Shown: positions 35,253 through 44,588, numbered from the stretch's first letter. The stretch: DNA of 64,000 nucleotides from Roseinatronobacter sp052379845 (GCA_052379845.1 JBQTCF010000018.1), one strand, 5' to 3'. The notes: generated from the sequence alone by a model not told the origin. Made by a program: numbers and translations.

Positions 35253-36368
35253 CTATTCTGGTTCCTGCCGCCCAGTGAATGCGAACCATGGCTCGGGGTC
35301 AATGGGGTTCGCGCCGTCTCGAATCTCAAAATAGAGTGTTTGACTGCGGGTTCCAGTGCCCGCGCCTGTGGAATTTTCTGCAGGCATGGTTCCCAGGGGG
35401 GCATTGCGGGGCAGAATTTCGCCGGTTTCCACCATCAGCGCGCCCAGCCCGACAAAAACCATCAGCTTGTCTTCTGCAGGTTCCAGTATGACCGCGTTGC
35501 CCTGCCCTGCCAGCGCGCCTGCATAGCGCACAGTGCCCGACCACGGGGCGGTGACCAGTGCATCGGGCGTTGTGGCCAGAACCAGCCCTGCGCGCGAAAT
35601 GCCTGCCGCATCGGGCTGGTTGAACCGGCGCAAGACCGTTGCGCGCACAGGCAGGTCCAAGGTGCCATATGCCGCCGCAAGACCCGCCACAGGCGTGGTT
35701 CCCAACGCGGACCCGCCTTGCGCCAGTTCGGCGGCGAATTCATCCAGCGTTGCGGCATCCTGCGCCAGCATTTGCAGGCGGTCGGGGTCATCGACAAGCC
35801 GTTTGGGCAGCGGGCCGCGTTCGGAAATGGCCTGTGCAAGGGCCACGCGGGCGTCCTGCGCGGTGCCAAGGCCCTGTTCCAACGCCAAAAGCCCGTATTG
35901 CCGCGCGCGGCGCAGGGCGCGCAATTCCTGCAATTCGTCGCGCAGCGCGCCGACTTCAGCCCCCATGGCTGGCGCCATGTCGCCCAAAAGCTGCGCGGCG
36001 CGCGCAGCTTCCAGCGCGCCGGACGGGTGCACAAGCGCAGTGTTGGCATCCAGACTGTCAGTTGCCATCAATACTGCCAGCAACCGCGACAGGTCACTGC
36101 CCCGCGCAGAAAAGACCCGCGCCAGCGCCGTTTCGCGCAACTGCACATCGCGCAACCCTTCGCGCAAGGCGACCATGCCATCCTCATAGGCCTGAATGGT
36201 CACACCAAGGGCTGCAATCCGGTCACTGCCCGAACTGGCCTGCCGCAAATGATCCCCCGCATCCAGCAAGGCCTGCGCGGCCGCCATCGCGCGGTCTGCG
36301 GGGTCTGCCAGCCCGGTGGCGGGCGCGCCAAGCGCAAGCCCTGCCGCAATCAGGGCTGCGCGAATCAT
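35253..36368 (-). CDS. envC: EnvC-like murein hydrolase activator
   Basis: A 371-residue secreted protein: signal peptide at residues 1-22 (AALIAAGLALGAPATGLA), a long alpha-helical coiled-coil region rich in Ala/Leu/Glu, and a C-terminal LytM/M23-like domain (GTVRYAGALAGQGNAVILEP). The M23 zinc ligands (H-x3-D and HxH) are missing, so it is probably an activator of cell-wall amidases rather than a hydrolase, as for E. coli EnvC. The ATG at 36368 overlaps the gpmI stop (ATGA). The in-frame extension to 36569 lies inside gpmI. Confidence 0.85.
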   Translation of the reverse strand: MIRAALIAAGLALGAPATGLADPADRAMAAAQALLDAGDHLRQASSGSDRIAALGVTIQAYEDGMVALREGLRDVQLRETALARVFSARGSDLSRLLAVLMATDSLDANTALVHPSGALEAARAAQLLGDMAPAMGAEVGALRDELQELRALRRARQYGLLALEQGLGTAQDARVALAQAISERGPLPKRLVDDPDRLQMLAQDAATLDEFAAELAQGGSALGTTPVAGLAAAYGTLDLPVRATVLRRFNQPDAAGISRAGLVLATTPDALVTAPWSGTVRYAGALAGQGNAVILEPAEDKLMVFVGLGALMVETGEILPRNAPLGTMPAENSTGAGTGTRSQTLYFEIRDGANPIDPEPWFAFTGRQEPE

Positions 36369-37882
36369 TGCCGCGCGATCAGGCTTTTGCCCGTCATTTC
36401 GGGCGGGGTGGGCAGGCCCATCAGGTCCAGCACTGTGGGCGCGACATCTGCCAGTCGCCCGGCGCGCAACCTGGCCCCCGCTGGCCCGCCAATCAGCACC
36501 ACAGGCACAGGGTTCAGCGTATGCGCCGTATGCGGACCGCCGGTTTCCGGGTCGATCATCATTTCGCAATTGCCATGATCTGCTGTCAGCACCATGGCCC
36601 CCCCTGCAGCGGCAAGCGCATCGAGCGTGGCACCAAGGCCCGCATCCACGGCCTCAACCGCACGGATGGCCGCGCCCAGATCACCCGTATGCCCCACCAT
36701 GTCAGGGTTGGCGAAATTCACGACGATCAAATCATAGCCCGCGCCAATAACCTCGACCAGTTTCTGTGTCACCTGTGGCGCAGCCATTTCGGGTTGCAGA
36801 TCATAGGTTGCCACTTTCGGGCTGGAAGGCATGAAGCGGTCTTCGCCCGCTTCGGCACCTTCCTTGCCGCCATTCAGAAAAAAGGTGACATGGGGGTATT
36901 TCTCAGTCTCGGCCAGACGAAACTGGCGCAGCCCATGTGCGCCAATCCATGCGCCAAGCGTGTTCACGATTTTGCGTTTGGGGAAGGCTGCGGACATGAA
37001 CGCATTATGCGAATCCGAATATTCGACCATGCCGAGAGCCGCACACCATTGAGGGGGGGTGGCGCGGTCAAAGCCGCTGAAACTGGGCGCGGCCAGCGCG
37101 GCCAGAATTTCGCGGGCACGATCAGCGCGGAAATTCAGGCAAAACAACCCATCCCCCGCCCGCGCGCCCAGATAGCCGGGCAGCACTGTGGGCGCGATGA
37201 ATTCATCATGCTCATTGCGGGCATAGGCTTCGGTCACGGCCAGTGCGGCAGTTGCAGCGCGCAGCCCTTCGGCACGCATGATGGCGTCATATGCGCGCTG
37301 CACACGGTCCCACCTGTTATCGCGGTCCATGGCCCAATACCGCCCGATGACCGTGCCAATACTGGCCCCCTGCGGCAGGCTGGCTTGCAAGTCATCCATA
37401 AAAGGCACGGCCGATTGCGGTGCTACGTCGCGCCCGTCAGTGATGGCATGCACCACGACGGGCACACCGGCAGCGCAGATCGCGGCAATTGCCGCTTTCA
37501 GATGGGTGATATGGCCATGCACCCCCCCATCCGAGACAACACCGAGCAGATGCGCGGTTCCCTTGCTGGCCTGCATTTTTTCGATGAAGGCCAGCAGCCC
37601 GCTGTTCTGCGCGAAACTGCCATCTTCCAGCGCAAGATCGATCTGCCCCAGATCCATGGCAACCACACGGCCCGCGCCGATATTGGTATGGCCCACTTCG
37701 GAATTGCCCATCTGACCGCTGGGCAGGCCCGCATCGGGGCCATGGGTGACAAGGGTGGCGTTGGGGCATTCGCGCATGACACGGTCAAAATTCGGCGTGT
37801 TGGCCTGTGCCACTGCGTTGCCCGCAATCTGGGGGTTCAGGCCCCACCCATCAAGAATGCACAAAACGACAGGTCTGGTCAT
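36365..37882 (-). CDS. gpmI: Phosphoglycerate mutase, cofactor-independent
   Basis: A 505-residue 2,3-bisphosphoglycerate-independent phosphoglycerate mutase of the alkaline-phosphatase superfamily, interconverting 3- and 2-phosphoglycerate with Mn2+. Catalytic Ser61 is in MGNSEVGHTN; the metal ligands DGWG at the start, and NFANPDMVGHTG and TADHGNCE near the end, are intact. It heads the operon with envC, ctpA and rppH, a linkage often seen in alphaproteobacteria. Confidence 0.96.
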   Translation of the reverse strand: MTRPVVLCILDGWGLNPQIAGNAVAQANTPNFDRVMRECPNATLVTHGPDAGLPSGQMGNSEVGHTNIGAGRVVAMDLGQIDLALEDGSFAQNSGLLAFIEKMQASKGTAHLLGVVSDGGVHGHITHLKAAIAAICAAGVPVVVHAITDGRDVAPQSAVPFMDDLQASLPQGASIGTVIGRYWAMDRDNRWDRVQRAYDAIMRAEGLRAATAALAVTEAYARNEHDEFIAPTVLPGYLGARAGDGLFCLNFRADRAREILAALAAPSFSGFDRATPPQWCAALGMVEYSDSHNAFMSAAFPKRKIVNTLGAWIGAHGLRQFRLAETEKYPHVTFFLNGGKEGAEAGEDRFMPSSPKVATYDLQPEMAAPQVTQKLVEVIGAGYDLIVVNFANPDMVGHTGDLGAAIRAVEAVDAGLGATLDALAAAGGAMVLTADHGNCEMMIDPETGGPHTAHTLNPVPVVLIGGPAGARLRAGRLADVAPTVLDLMGLPTPPEMTGKSLIARQ

Positions 37883-37907
37883 GACGTTCCCTTTTCCCGG
37901 GTGTCGG

Positions 37908-37956
37908 GCCGAAGGCAGGGCGCCTTCGGCGAGAGAGTATTTTTGGCAAGATGAAA
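37908..37956. terminator. Hairpin plus 22-bp element, argG/gpmI spacer
   Basis: GCCGAAGGC (37908-37916) pairs with GCCTTCGGC (37922-37930) around a 5-nt loop. A copy of the 22-bp element (37935-37956, GAGTATTT through GCAAGATGAAA) follows at once on the plus strand. Both flanking genes, argG and gpmI, are on the minus strand, so the element precedes the hairpin in the direction of transcription. It probably ends argG transcription. Confidence 0.7.
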
Positions 37957-37967
37957 CAGGACTGCGA

Positions 37968-39206
37968 TCAGCCCTTCAGCCGCCGGTTGCGCGCTGCAAG
38001 CAATTTCAGACGCAGCGCATTCAGCTGGATGAAGCCCGCTGCATCCTTCTGGTCATACGCGCCTGCATCATCTTCAAAAGTGACATGCGCTTCTGAATAC
38101 AGGCTGTGATCGGACCAGCGCCCGACTGTGCGCACAGACCCTTTGTACAGTTTCAACCGCACAGTGCCAGTCACATGTTCCTGACTTTTGTCAATGGCGG
38201 CCTGCAGCATGTCACGTTCGGGGGAGAACCAGAACCCGTTATAGATAAGTTCCGCGTAGCGCGGCATCAGGCTGTCTTTCAGGTGGCCCGCGCCGCTGTC
38301 GAGCGTGATCTGTTCGATTCCGCGATGCGCTTCCAACAAGATGGTGCCGCCCGGTGTTTCATAGATCCCGCGCGATTTCATGCCCACAAAGCGGTTTTCC
38401 ACGAAATCCAGCCGCCCGATTCCATGTTTGCGGCCATACTCGTTCAGCGCGGTCAGAAGGGTGGCGGGCGACATTGAAGCGCCGTTGATCGCGGTCGCAT
38501 CGCCCTTGTTGAACGTGACTTCGATGAATTCGGGTGTGTCGGGCGCATCTTCGGGGTTTACGCTGCGCTGATAGACGTAATCGGGCGCGTCCTCGGCGGG
38601 GTTTTCCAGAACCTTGCCTTCTGAGGATGTGTGCAGCAGGTTGGCATCCACGCTGAAGGGCGCTTCGCCGCGCTTGTCCCTGGCGATGGGGATCTGGTTG
38701 GCTTCTGCGAATTCCAGCAGCTTGGTGCGCGATGTCAGGTCCCATTCGCGCCAGGGCGCAATCACCTTGATATCGGGGTTCAGCGCGTAGGCCGCCAGTT
38801 CAAAACGCACCTGATCATTGCCCTTGCCGGTTGCGCCATGCGCCACCGCATCTGCGCCGGTGGCTTCGGCGATTTCCACAAGGCGTTTGGAAATCAGCGG
38901 GCGCGCGATAGAGGTGCCCAGCAGATATTGCCCTTCATACAGAGCATTGGCGCGGAACATGGGGAAGACGAAATCGCGCACGAATTCTTCGCGCAGATCC
39001 TCGATAAAGATGTTTTCTGGCGCAACACCCAGCAATTCGGCCTTTTTGCGCGCGGGGTCCAGTTCCTCACCCTGCCCCAGATCGGCGGTGAAGGTCACGA
39101 CTTCGCAGTCATATTCGGTTTTCAACCATTTCAGGATGATCGAGGTATCCAGCCCGCCGGAATAGGCAAGCACGACTTTCTTGGGGGCATTGGGTTTGGC
39201 GCACAT
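37968..39206 (-). CDS. argG: Argininosuccinate synthase
   Basis: A 412-residue argininosuccinate synthase, joining citrulline and aspartate with ATP in arginine synthesis. The ATP loop AYSGGLDTSI is at residues 16-25; further conserved blocks are VAHGATGKGNDQVRFE and the GRLDFVENRFVGMKSRGIYETP segment. The ATG at 39206 has GGAG about 8 nt upstream; a 30-residue upstream extension is unconserved. It is a single gene ended by a hairpin. Confidence 0.96.
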   Translation of the reverse strand: MCAKPNAPKKVVLAYSGGLDTSIILKWLKTEYDCEVVTFTADLGQGEELDPARKKAELLGVAPENIFIEDLREEFVRDFVFPMFRANALYEGQYLLGTSIARPLISKRLVEIAEATGADAVAHGATGKGNDQVRFELAAYALNPDIKVIAPWREWDLTSRTKLLEFAEANQIPIARDKRGEAPFSVDANLLHTSSEGKVLENPAEDAPDYVYQRSVNPEDAPDTPEFIEVTFNKGDATAINGASMSPATLLTALNEYGRKHGIGRLDFVENRFVGMKSRGIYETPGGTILLEAHRGIEQITLDSGAGHLKDSLMPRYAELIYNGFWFSPERDMLQAAIDKSQEHVTGTVRLKLYKGSVRTVGRWSDHSLYSEAHVTFEDDAGAYDQKDAAGFIQLNALRLKLLAARNRRLKG

Positions 39207-39339
39207 GACGGCAACTCCGGTTGGATGGGTGGTTTTGCTTTCGTCTATTGGCTTTGGCGCAGTGCTGCAAGAGTGGAGGGGGTTATGCTGCGCCACAGAT
39301 GTGATATGCCTAGATGCAAAGCGGGCTGTCGGAGGTCAT

Positions 39340-39765
39340 ATGCAAAACCGTCTGGACCTATTGCGCGGGGTCATTCATCCATGGCACCATGACCATTTCG
39401 GGCATATGAACGTCCGCCATTACGCGCCGTTTTTTGATGATGCCTGCTATCACATGTGGACCGCGCTGGACCTGCCTTATAGCCGGATGTTGACGGAGCA
39501 CGCGGTGCACACAGTCACGGCGCAGGCAACAACGCGGTTTGTTCAGGAATTGCAGGCGGGTGACCTGATCATGATTGATGGCGCGGTGGCGCGTATTGGC
39601 ACCAAAAGCTGCGCCTTCCATCTGCGCATGCTGCATGCAGATACGGGCGCATTGCACGCCACATGTGACGTTGTCGAGGTGTTTTTCGACCCCAAAACCC
39701 GCGCATCCGCCCCGATGCCCCGGCATATCCGCGAGAAGCTGCAACGCTGGCTGGTTGCGTCATGA
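39340..39765 (+). CDS. Acyl-CoA thioesterase, 4HBT family
   Basis: A 141-residue hot-dog-fold thioesterase. The family signature WHHDHFGHMNVRHY holds the catalytic Asp. The ATG at 39340 follows a GGAGG site; the frame is open upstream to 39181 but that overlaps argG on the other strand. It is coupled to ilvA by a 4-nt overlap. Substrate unknown. Confidence 0.88.
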   Translation: MQNRLDLLRGVIHPWHHDHFGHMNVRHYAPFFDDACYHMWTALDLPYSRMLTEHAVHTVTAQATTRFVQELQAGDLIMIDGAVARIGTKSCAFHLRMLHADTGALHATCDVVEVFFDPKTRASAPMPRHIREKLQRWLVAS

Positions 39766-41009
39766 CATCCTTCCTGCAAGATGCGCGCCGCGCCACAGCC
39801 GCGTTGCGCGACGTATTCCCCCCCACCCCGCTGTTGCGCAATGATCACCTGTCGCAGCGCTACGGGGCCGATATCTGGCTGAAGCGCGAAGACCTGTCAC
39901 CCGTGCGCAGCTACAAGATTCGTGGCGCGTTCAATGCCATGCACAAGCGCATGGCCGCCTTCCCCAACCAACGCCATTTCGTATGCGCCAGCGCAGGCAA
40001 CCACGCGCAGGGCGTGGCCTTCGCGTGCCGTCATTTCGGGGTGCAGGGCACAATTTTCATGCCGGTCACTACGCCGCAGCAAAAAATCATGAAGACCCGC
40101 ACCTTTGGCGGGCCGAATATCGATATTAGACTTACCGGGGATATCTTCGATCAGGCCCTTGATGCCGCGCAGCGCTTTTGCAGCGACGCAGGGGCGCATT
40201 TCCTGTCGCCCTTCGATGATGATGATGTGATTGAAGGACAAGCCAGCGTCGCGGTCGAGGTGCTGGCGCAGTTGGGCCGTGCCCCTGACATACTGATCCT
40301 GCCAGTGGGCGGCGGGGGGCTGGGGGCGGGGATGTCAGCCTATCTGCAGCTGGCGGCCCCTGAAATTGCGCTGCGCTATGTGGAACCCACGGGCGGCGCA
40401 AGCCTTACGGCGGCATTGGCAGCAGGCAAGCCGGTGACCCTGCCGCAGCTGGACACGTTCGTGGATGGCGCATCAGTGGCGCGGATCGGGGCGCGCACAT
40501 TCGAAAAGCTGCGCGACACCCGCGCAGAACACGTCTTGCTGGCGGCCGAGAACAGGGTGTGCGTGACGATTCTGGATATGCTGAACCATGACGGCATTGT
40601 GCTGGAACCCGCAGGCGCGCTGTCACTTGATGCGCTGCAGGATATGGCCACGCAAATACAGGGCAAAACCGTTATTTGCGTGGCGTCAGGGGGGAATTTC
40701 GATTTTGAGCGTCTGCCCGAAGTCAAGGAACGCGCCATGCGCTTTTCTGGAACCAAGAAATACTTGTTGCTGCGCCTGCCCCAGCGCCCCGGCGCGTTGA
40801 AGGATTTTCTGGGTATCCTTGGCCCACATGATGATATTGCGCGGTTCGAATACCTGAAGAAAACCGCCCGGAATTTTGGCACTGTGCTTTTGGGGATTGA
40901 AACGACGGACCCCGCGAATTTTGCAAGCCTGTTTGCGCGGATGGAACAGCACGGGTTCACCTTCACCGACATCACCAATGATGAAGTGATCGCAAATTTT
41001 GTAATTTGA
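39762..41009 (+). CDS. ilvA: Threonine ammonia-lyase
   Basis: A 415-residue PLP enzyme of the threonine dehydratase family. The PLP lysine is in VRSYKIRGAFN; the phosphate-binding glycine loop is LPVGGGGLGAG. The C-terminal 80 residues (LLLRLPQRPGALKDFLGIL) form a single ACT-like regulatory domain. It turns threonine into 2-oxobutyrate, the entry to isoleucine. A catabolic form cannot be excluded, but the ACT domain fits the biosynthetic type. Confidence 0.93.
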   Translation: MTSFLQDARRATAALRDVFPPTPLLRNDHLSQRYGADIWLKREDLSPVRSYKIRGAFNAMHKRMAAFPNQRHFVCASAGNHAQGVAFACRHFGVQGTIFMPVTTPQQKIMKTRTFGGPNIDIRLTGDIFDQALDAAQRFCSDAGAHFLSPFDDDDVIEGQASVAVEVLAQLGRAPDILILPVGGGGLGAGMSAYLQLAAPEIALRYVEPTGGASLTAALAAGKPVTLPQLDTFVDGASVARIGARTFEKLRDTRAEHVLLAAENRVCVTILDMLNHDGIVLEPAGALSLDALQDMATQIQGKTVICVASGGNFDFERLPEVKERAMRFSGTKKYLLLRLPQRPGALKDFLGILGPHDDIARFEYLKKTARNFGTVLLGIETTDPANFASLFARMEQHGFTFTDITNDEVIANFVI

Positions 41010-41069
41010 AGCGGCGCCCACCACCGCCAAACGCGGCCAGTTCGTGATGCGCGACACGCGCGCGCACCC

Positions 41070-41396
41070 TCAGAGCTGGGCGCGCCAGCCGTCGCGCAAC
41101 AGGGCAATGGCCGTCGGAAAATCCGACAGGACAATTTCGCGGTCGGTGTCTGTTGGCATGCCGTCATTGGCAGCCGCTTCTGCCTGACCACAGCAGGTTG
41201 CCATTTCCTGCAACCCAAGGTTCAGCGCGGCCCCTTTCAGAAAGTGAAATTCGGCCATGCGGGTTGCGGGCGTCTGCGCAGCCTGCAGGCGCACAAGGGC
41301 CTCATCCACTTCCTCTACGAACAGCGAAAGCACTTCTTCAAAGGCTTCTTCGCCGATTTCATCGTATAATTCCCGAACACGCTTCCAGTCTATCAC
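41070..41396 (-). CDS. Histidine phosphotransfer (Hpt) protein
   Basis: A stand-alone Hpt domain of 108 residues from the GTG at 41396, which has AAAGGTGG upstream; an ATG at 41429 is the alternative. The phospho-accepting His is in EFHFLKGAALNLGL, the HxxKG pattern of Hpt domains. It would pass phosphate between a hybrid kinase and a receiver. It is divergent from the receiver-phosphatase gene at 41586, which is the likely partner. Confidence 0.82.
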   Translation of the reverse strand: MIDWKRVRELYDEIGEEAFEEVLSLFVEEVDEALVRLQAAQTPATRMAEFHFLKGAALNLGLQEMATCCGQAEAAANDGMPTDTDREIVLSDFPTAIALLRDGWRAQL

Positions 41397-41585
41397 GGGT
41401 CCACCTTTCACTCCGATTGGCCATTGCATAAAGGTATTTTCTTAACGGCGAGTAATCTGGCGGGGCAGAAAAATCGTCTTGGGGTTCACCTGTTATTAAA
41501 CTGGGGATGCGACTTTTCACGGGATGCGAATTTGACAGTCACTGCTACCCCGGGGCGTTTTTTGGAAACAGATGTCAGCAAGCGT

Positions 41586-42830
41586 ATGGTTTCTGAAGTT
41601 GGAAAACCAGCCCGAAAGCGTGCCTTGATTGTCGATGACAGTCGTGCGCAACGCCTTATTTTTTCAAGGCATCTGCAGGGTTGGGGGTATGAAACAACGC
41701 AAGCGGCCTCGGGGCAGGAAGCGCTGGAACTATGCGCGCAAACCCATTTCGACCTTGTTTTGTCAGACTGGATGATGCCGGAAATGAACGGCCTTCAGTT
41801 TTGTCAGGCATTTCGCGCGCGTCAGAACGATTTTTACAGCTATTTCATTCTTCTTACGTCTAAAAACGACAAAACTGCCGTGGCTGAAGGGTTGAATGTT
41901 GGTGCTGATGACTTTCTGACCAAGCCTGTCTCCACGATGGAACTGCGCGCCAGAATCAGCGCGGGTGAACGCCTGCTGGATATGGAACGCGAGGTGCGCA
42001 AAGCCCTGCGGCAGTTGCAACAAGTGCATGACGCACTGGAACGCGATCTTCAACAGGCGCGCAAACTGCAACATGCCCTGATTCGAGAACGGTTCCGGGA
42101 ATATGGCACCAGCCAATTGGCGCTTTTGCTGCAATCCTCGGGGCATGTCGGTGGCGATCTGGTTGGCAGCTTCCGAATTTCGGACAGCAGAATCGCCATA
42201 TATTCAATCGATGTGTCCGGCCACGGTGTCGCCGCTGCCATGCTTAGCGCGCGAATCAGCGCCTTGTTCGCCGAAGGGGCGCAAAGCCAGAATATTGCGC
42301 TGTCGCTTGATCCGCATAGCGGCGTCACAACCGCCTGCGCACCCGAACACGTTGCCGCGCGCATGAATGATCTTATGCTTAGCGAAATGGAAACGGAAAC
42401 CTACCTGACCCTTGCCTATGCGGATCTGGACCTTGCCACCGGGCGCGCGACCATTGTGCAAGCGGGGCACCCGCATCCCGCCGTGCAGCGCAAATCCGGC
42501 AAGGTGGAATTTGTGGGTGACGGGGGGCTACCTGTAGGGTTGATCCCGCATGCCGGCTATTCCAGCTTTACAGTGACCCTTGCCCCGGGGGACAGGTTGT
42601 TTTTGTATTCGGACGGTGTGACCGAATGTTCCGATCCGTCGGATCAGGAATTCGGGCAGGACAGGCTGGGCCAGATGATGGAAAAGCTGGCTGACATTCG
42701 CGGCCTTGATTTTTTGGACGCATTGAAATGGAACTTGGGCAAATGGGCGGGCAAGGATGACTTCAGCGATGACGTGTCCGGCGTAATATTCGAATTTCAT
42801 GATTATGCTGCCCCCGGCACGACGGCCTGA
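41586..42830 (+). CDS. Response regulator with PP2C-type phosphatase
   Basis: A 414-residue RsbU/SpoIIE-like protein. The receiver domain (about 12-130) has the acidic pair in IVDDS and phospho-acceptor Asp in LVLSDWMMPEMNG. A coiled-coil linker (about 135-180, LQQVHDALERDLQQARKLQ) leads to a PP2C/SpoIIE phosphatase domain with metal sites in GGDLVGSF and SIDVSGHGVAAAM, and a late FSDDVSG. Such proteins dephosphorylate an anti-sigma antagonist in partner-switching stress control. The start is uncertain: the frame is open to 41424, and the ATG at 41586 has no good ribosome site. Confidence 0.85.
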   Translation: MVSEVGKPARKRALIVDDSRAQRLIFSRHLQGWGYETTQAASGQEALELCAQTHFDLVLSDWMMPEMNGLQFCQAFRARQNDFYSYFILLTSKNDKTAVAEGLNVGADDFLTKPVSTMELRARISAGERLLDMEREVRKALRQLQQVHDALERDLQQARKLQHALIRERFREYGTSQLALLLQSSGHVGGDLVGSFRISDSRIAIYSIDVSGHGVAAAMLSARISALFAEGAQSQNIALSLDPHSGVTTACAPEHVAARMNDLMLSEMETETYLTLAYADLDLATGRATIVQAGHPHPAVQRKSGKVEFVGDGGLPVGLIPHAGYSSFTVTLAPGDRLFLYSDGVTECSDPSDQEFGQDRLGQMMEKLADIRGLDFLDALKWNLGKWAGKDDFSDDVSGVIFEFHDYAAPGTTA

Positions 42831-42853
42831 ACCTCAGTTGTGGGGGGGGCGGG

Positions 42854-42868
42854 CTTGCCTTCGGCAAG
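42854..42868 (+). terminator. Small hairpin after the phosphatase gene
   Basis: CTTGCC pairs with GGCAAG around TTC, just after the phosphatase stop (42830). No T-run follows. The next bases (GATTTGCGGCAAGAC) faintly resemble the 22-bp element, so this could be a worn copy of the hairpin-plus-element unit. Confidence 0.4.
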
Positions 42869-42918
42869 ATTTGCGGCAAGACTGGCTCAAGAAATATCTG
42901 CCACACCAAGGAGCATTC

Positions 42919-43680
42919 ATGAGCGCAGTCCTGACATCCCCGACGGGACGATCCTTGGCCTATGTTCGCACAGAAGGCCACGGGCCGGGGGTCGTTTTTC
43001 TGGGTGGGTTCAAATCGGATATGACAGGCACCAAAGCGCTGTTTCTGGAAGAATGGGCCAAAAGGACCGGGCGGGCGTTCTTGCGGTTCGACTATTCGGG
43101 GCATGGGCAAAGTTCGGGCGCTTTTACGGATGGCTGCATCGGCGACTGGGCAGAGGATGCGATGGCTGTGCTGGCGGGGCTGACCACGGGGCCACAAATT
43201 CTGGTGGGATCGTCCATGGGCGGATGGATATCCTTGCTTGTTGCGCGCAAGATGCCTGCGCGCGTGCAGGCGTTTATCGGTGTGGCCGCCGCGCCGGATT
43301 TCACCGAAGACAGCATGTGGCCCCAGCTGTCAGCAGTGCAGCAACAGCAGGTTTTGCAGACCGGGCAAACCAGGCTTGCGCATGGTCATGACGACCAGCC
43401 CTATATTCTGACGCGCCGCTTGTTCGAGGATGGAAAGCGTCATCTGGTTCTGCGGGACGCGCTGCCCCTGCCCTTCGCGGTGCGTTTGCTGCAAGGTACC
43501 CGTGATGAGGCGGTGGATGTTTCCGTTCCCTTGCGCCTGATGGACCATGCAGATTGCCCGGATATGGACCTGCGGCTGGTAAAGGATGTGGATCACAGGT
43601 TTTCAACGCCACGGTGTCTGGGCCTGATTGCCGCGGCAATAGAAGACGTATCCGCCAACACGCACGCCGCAGGAACGTAA
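42919..43680 (+). CDS. Alpha/beta hydrolase
   Basis: A 253-residue alpha/beta-fold hydrolase. The nucleophile Ser is in VGSSMGGWIS, a classic elbow; the oxyanion region is VFLGGFKSDM, the FDYSGHGQS block follows strand 4, and the catalytic His is in DVDHRFS. It belongs to the BAAT/thioesterase-like or palmitoyl-protein-thioesterase-like hydrolases. The ATG at 42919 has an AAGGAG site; an upstream extension to 42799 overlaps the phosphatase gene. Confidence 0.87.
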   Translation: MSAVLTSPTGRSLAYVRTEGHGPGVVFLGGFKSDMTGTKALFLEEWAKRTGRAFLRFDYSGHGQSSGAFTDGCIGDWAEDAMAVLAGLTTGPQILVGSSMGGWISLLVARKMPARVQAFIGVAAAPDFTEDSMWPQLSAVQQQQVLQTGQTRLAHGHDDQPYILTRRLFEDGKRHLVLRDALPLPFAVRLLQGTRDEAVDVSVPLRLMDHADCPDMDLRLVKDVDHRFSTPRCLGLIAAAIEDVSANTHAAGT

Positions 43681-43691
43681 GCGCGCGGCGT

Positions 43692-44501
43692 TTACGCAGA
43701 CAGCAAGGCAAGCGCGCGGGCGTGGATCTGCGGGTTTGCCGCCGCGATAACCTGCCCGCTTTGGCCGACCGCCGCGCCCTGCCAGTCGGTCACCACACCA
43801 CCTGCAGCTTCGATCACGGCCAGCGGGGCTGCAATGTCATAGGCATTCAACCCTGCTTCGATCACAAGATCGATCTGGCCCAGCGCTAGAAGCGCATATG
43901 CGTAGCAATCCATGCCATAGCGCGTCAGGCGGCAGGCGGCCGACACCCGTTGAAACGCGGCGCGCTCCGCTTCGGTGCCGATTTCGGGAAATGTCGAAAA
44001 CACGATCGCATCGCCCAAAACCCGCGTATTGCGACAGTGCAAGGCTGTGGTGCCATGGGGACCAGTCGCCTGCGCCACACCAAGACCGCCAATAAAGCGT
44101 TCCCCAATATAGGGTTGGTCGATCACCCCCAGAAATGGCCCTTGATCATCCGCAACCGCGACCAGAACCCCCCAACATGGCGTTCCACTTAGAAAAGACC
44201 GCGTTCCGTCAATGGGATCGATAACCCATGTCAGGCCCGAAGATGTGGGAACCGGCCCGAATTCTTCGCCTGTTATCCCGTCCTGCGGGCGCAAGCGGGC
44301 AAGGCTGTCGCGGATAAGCTGTTCTACAGCGCGGTCAGCGATGGTGACAGGGTCAAACCCATCGCCGGACTTGTTTTCGGCTGCCAATTCCGGCTGTCGG
44401 AAATAGCGAAGTGTCTCGGATCGCGCGCTGTCAGCGAACGCGTGTATCAGGTCCAGAAGCTGGGCTTTTTCCGCTGCGGAAAGGTTAGATCGGTTTTTCA
44501 C
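43692..44501 (-). CDS. hisN: Inositol-monophosphatase family, HisN-like phosphatase
   Basis: A 269-residue Mg2+-dependent phosphatase of the IMPase family. The metal motifs GEEFG and WVIDPIDGTRSFLSG and the C-terminal NAYDIAAPLAVIEAAGG are intact. The sequence style is that of histidinol-phosphatase HisN, so the likely role is the penultimate step of histidine synthesis; inositol phosphatase is the alternative. The GTG at 44501 has an AAGGA site 7 nt upstream; the frame can be extended to an ATG at 44561 with unconserved residues. It is convergent with the hydrolase gene, 11 nt apart. Confidence 0.82.
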   Translation of the reverse strand: MKNRSNLSAAEKAQLLDLIHAFADSARSETLRYFRQPELAAENKSGDGFDPVTIADRAVEQLIRDSLARLRPQDGITGEEFGPVPTSSGLTWVIDPIDGTRSFLSGTPCWGVLVAVADDQGPFLGVIDQPYIGERFIGGLGVAQATGPHGTTALHCRNTRVLGDAIVFSTFPEIGTEAERAAFQRVSAACRLTRYGMDCYAYALLALGQIDLVIEAGLNAYDIAAPLAVIEAAGGVVTDWQGAAVGQSGQVIAAANPQIHARALALLSA

Positions 44502-44588
44502 CCCGGTGTCCTTGTGTCGGGAACGGCCCCCCTTATTGGCGTGCCCCCCCGCGGACCGCAAGCGCCGTCCTGCCCCTGCGCGTTAGAA

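Noticed and set aside
33500..35278. 592-codon plus-strand frame opposite rppH and ctpA
   Set aside because: Catalytic motifs of both minus-strand enzymes are intact; the plus frame shows no domain.
35639..37954. 771-codon plus-strand frame opposite envC and gpmI
   Set aside because: It runs across two unrelated minus-strand genes and is Arg/Pro/His-rich, as expected for an antisense shadow.
42854..42885. A fourth copy of the 22-bp element
   Set aside because: A small hairpin and a GGCAAGA match are present, but GAGTATTT is missing, so I list only the hairpin.
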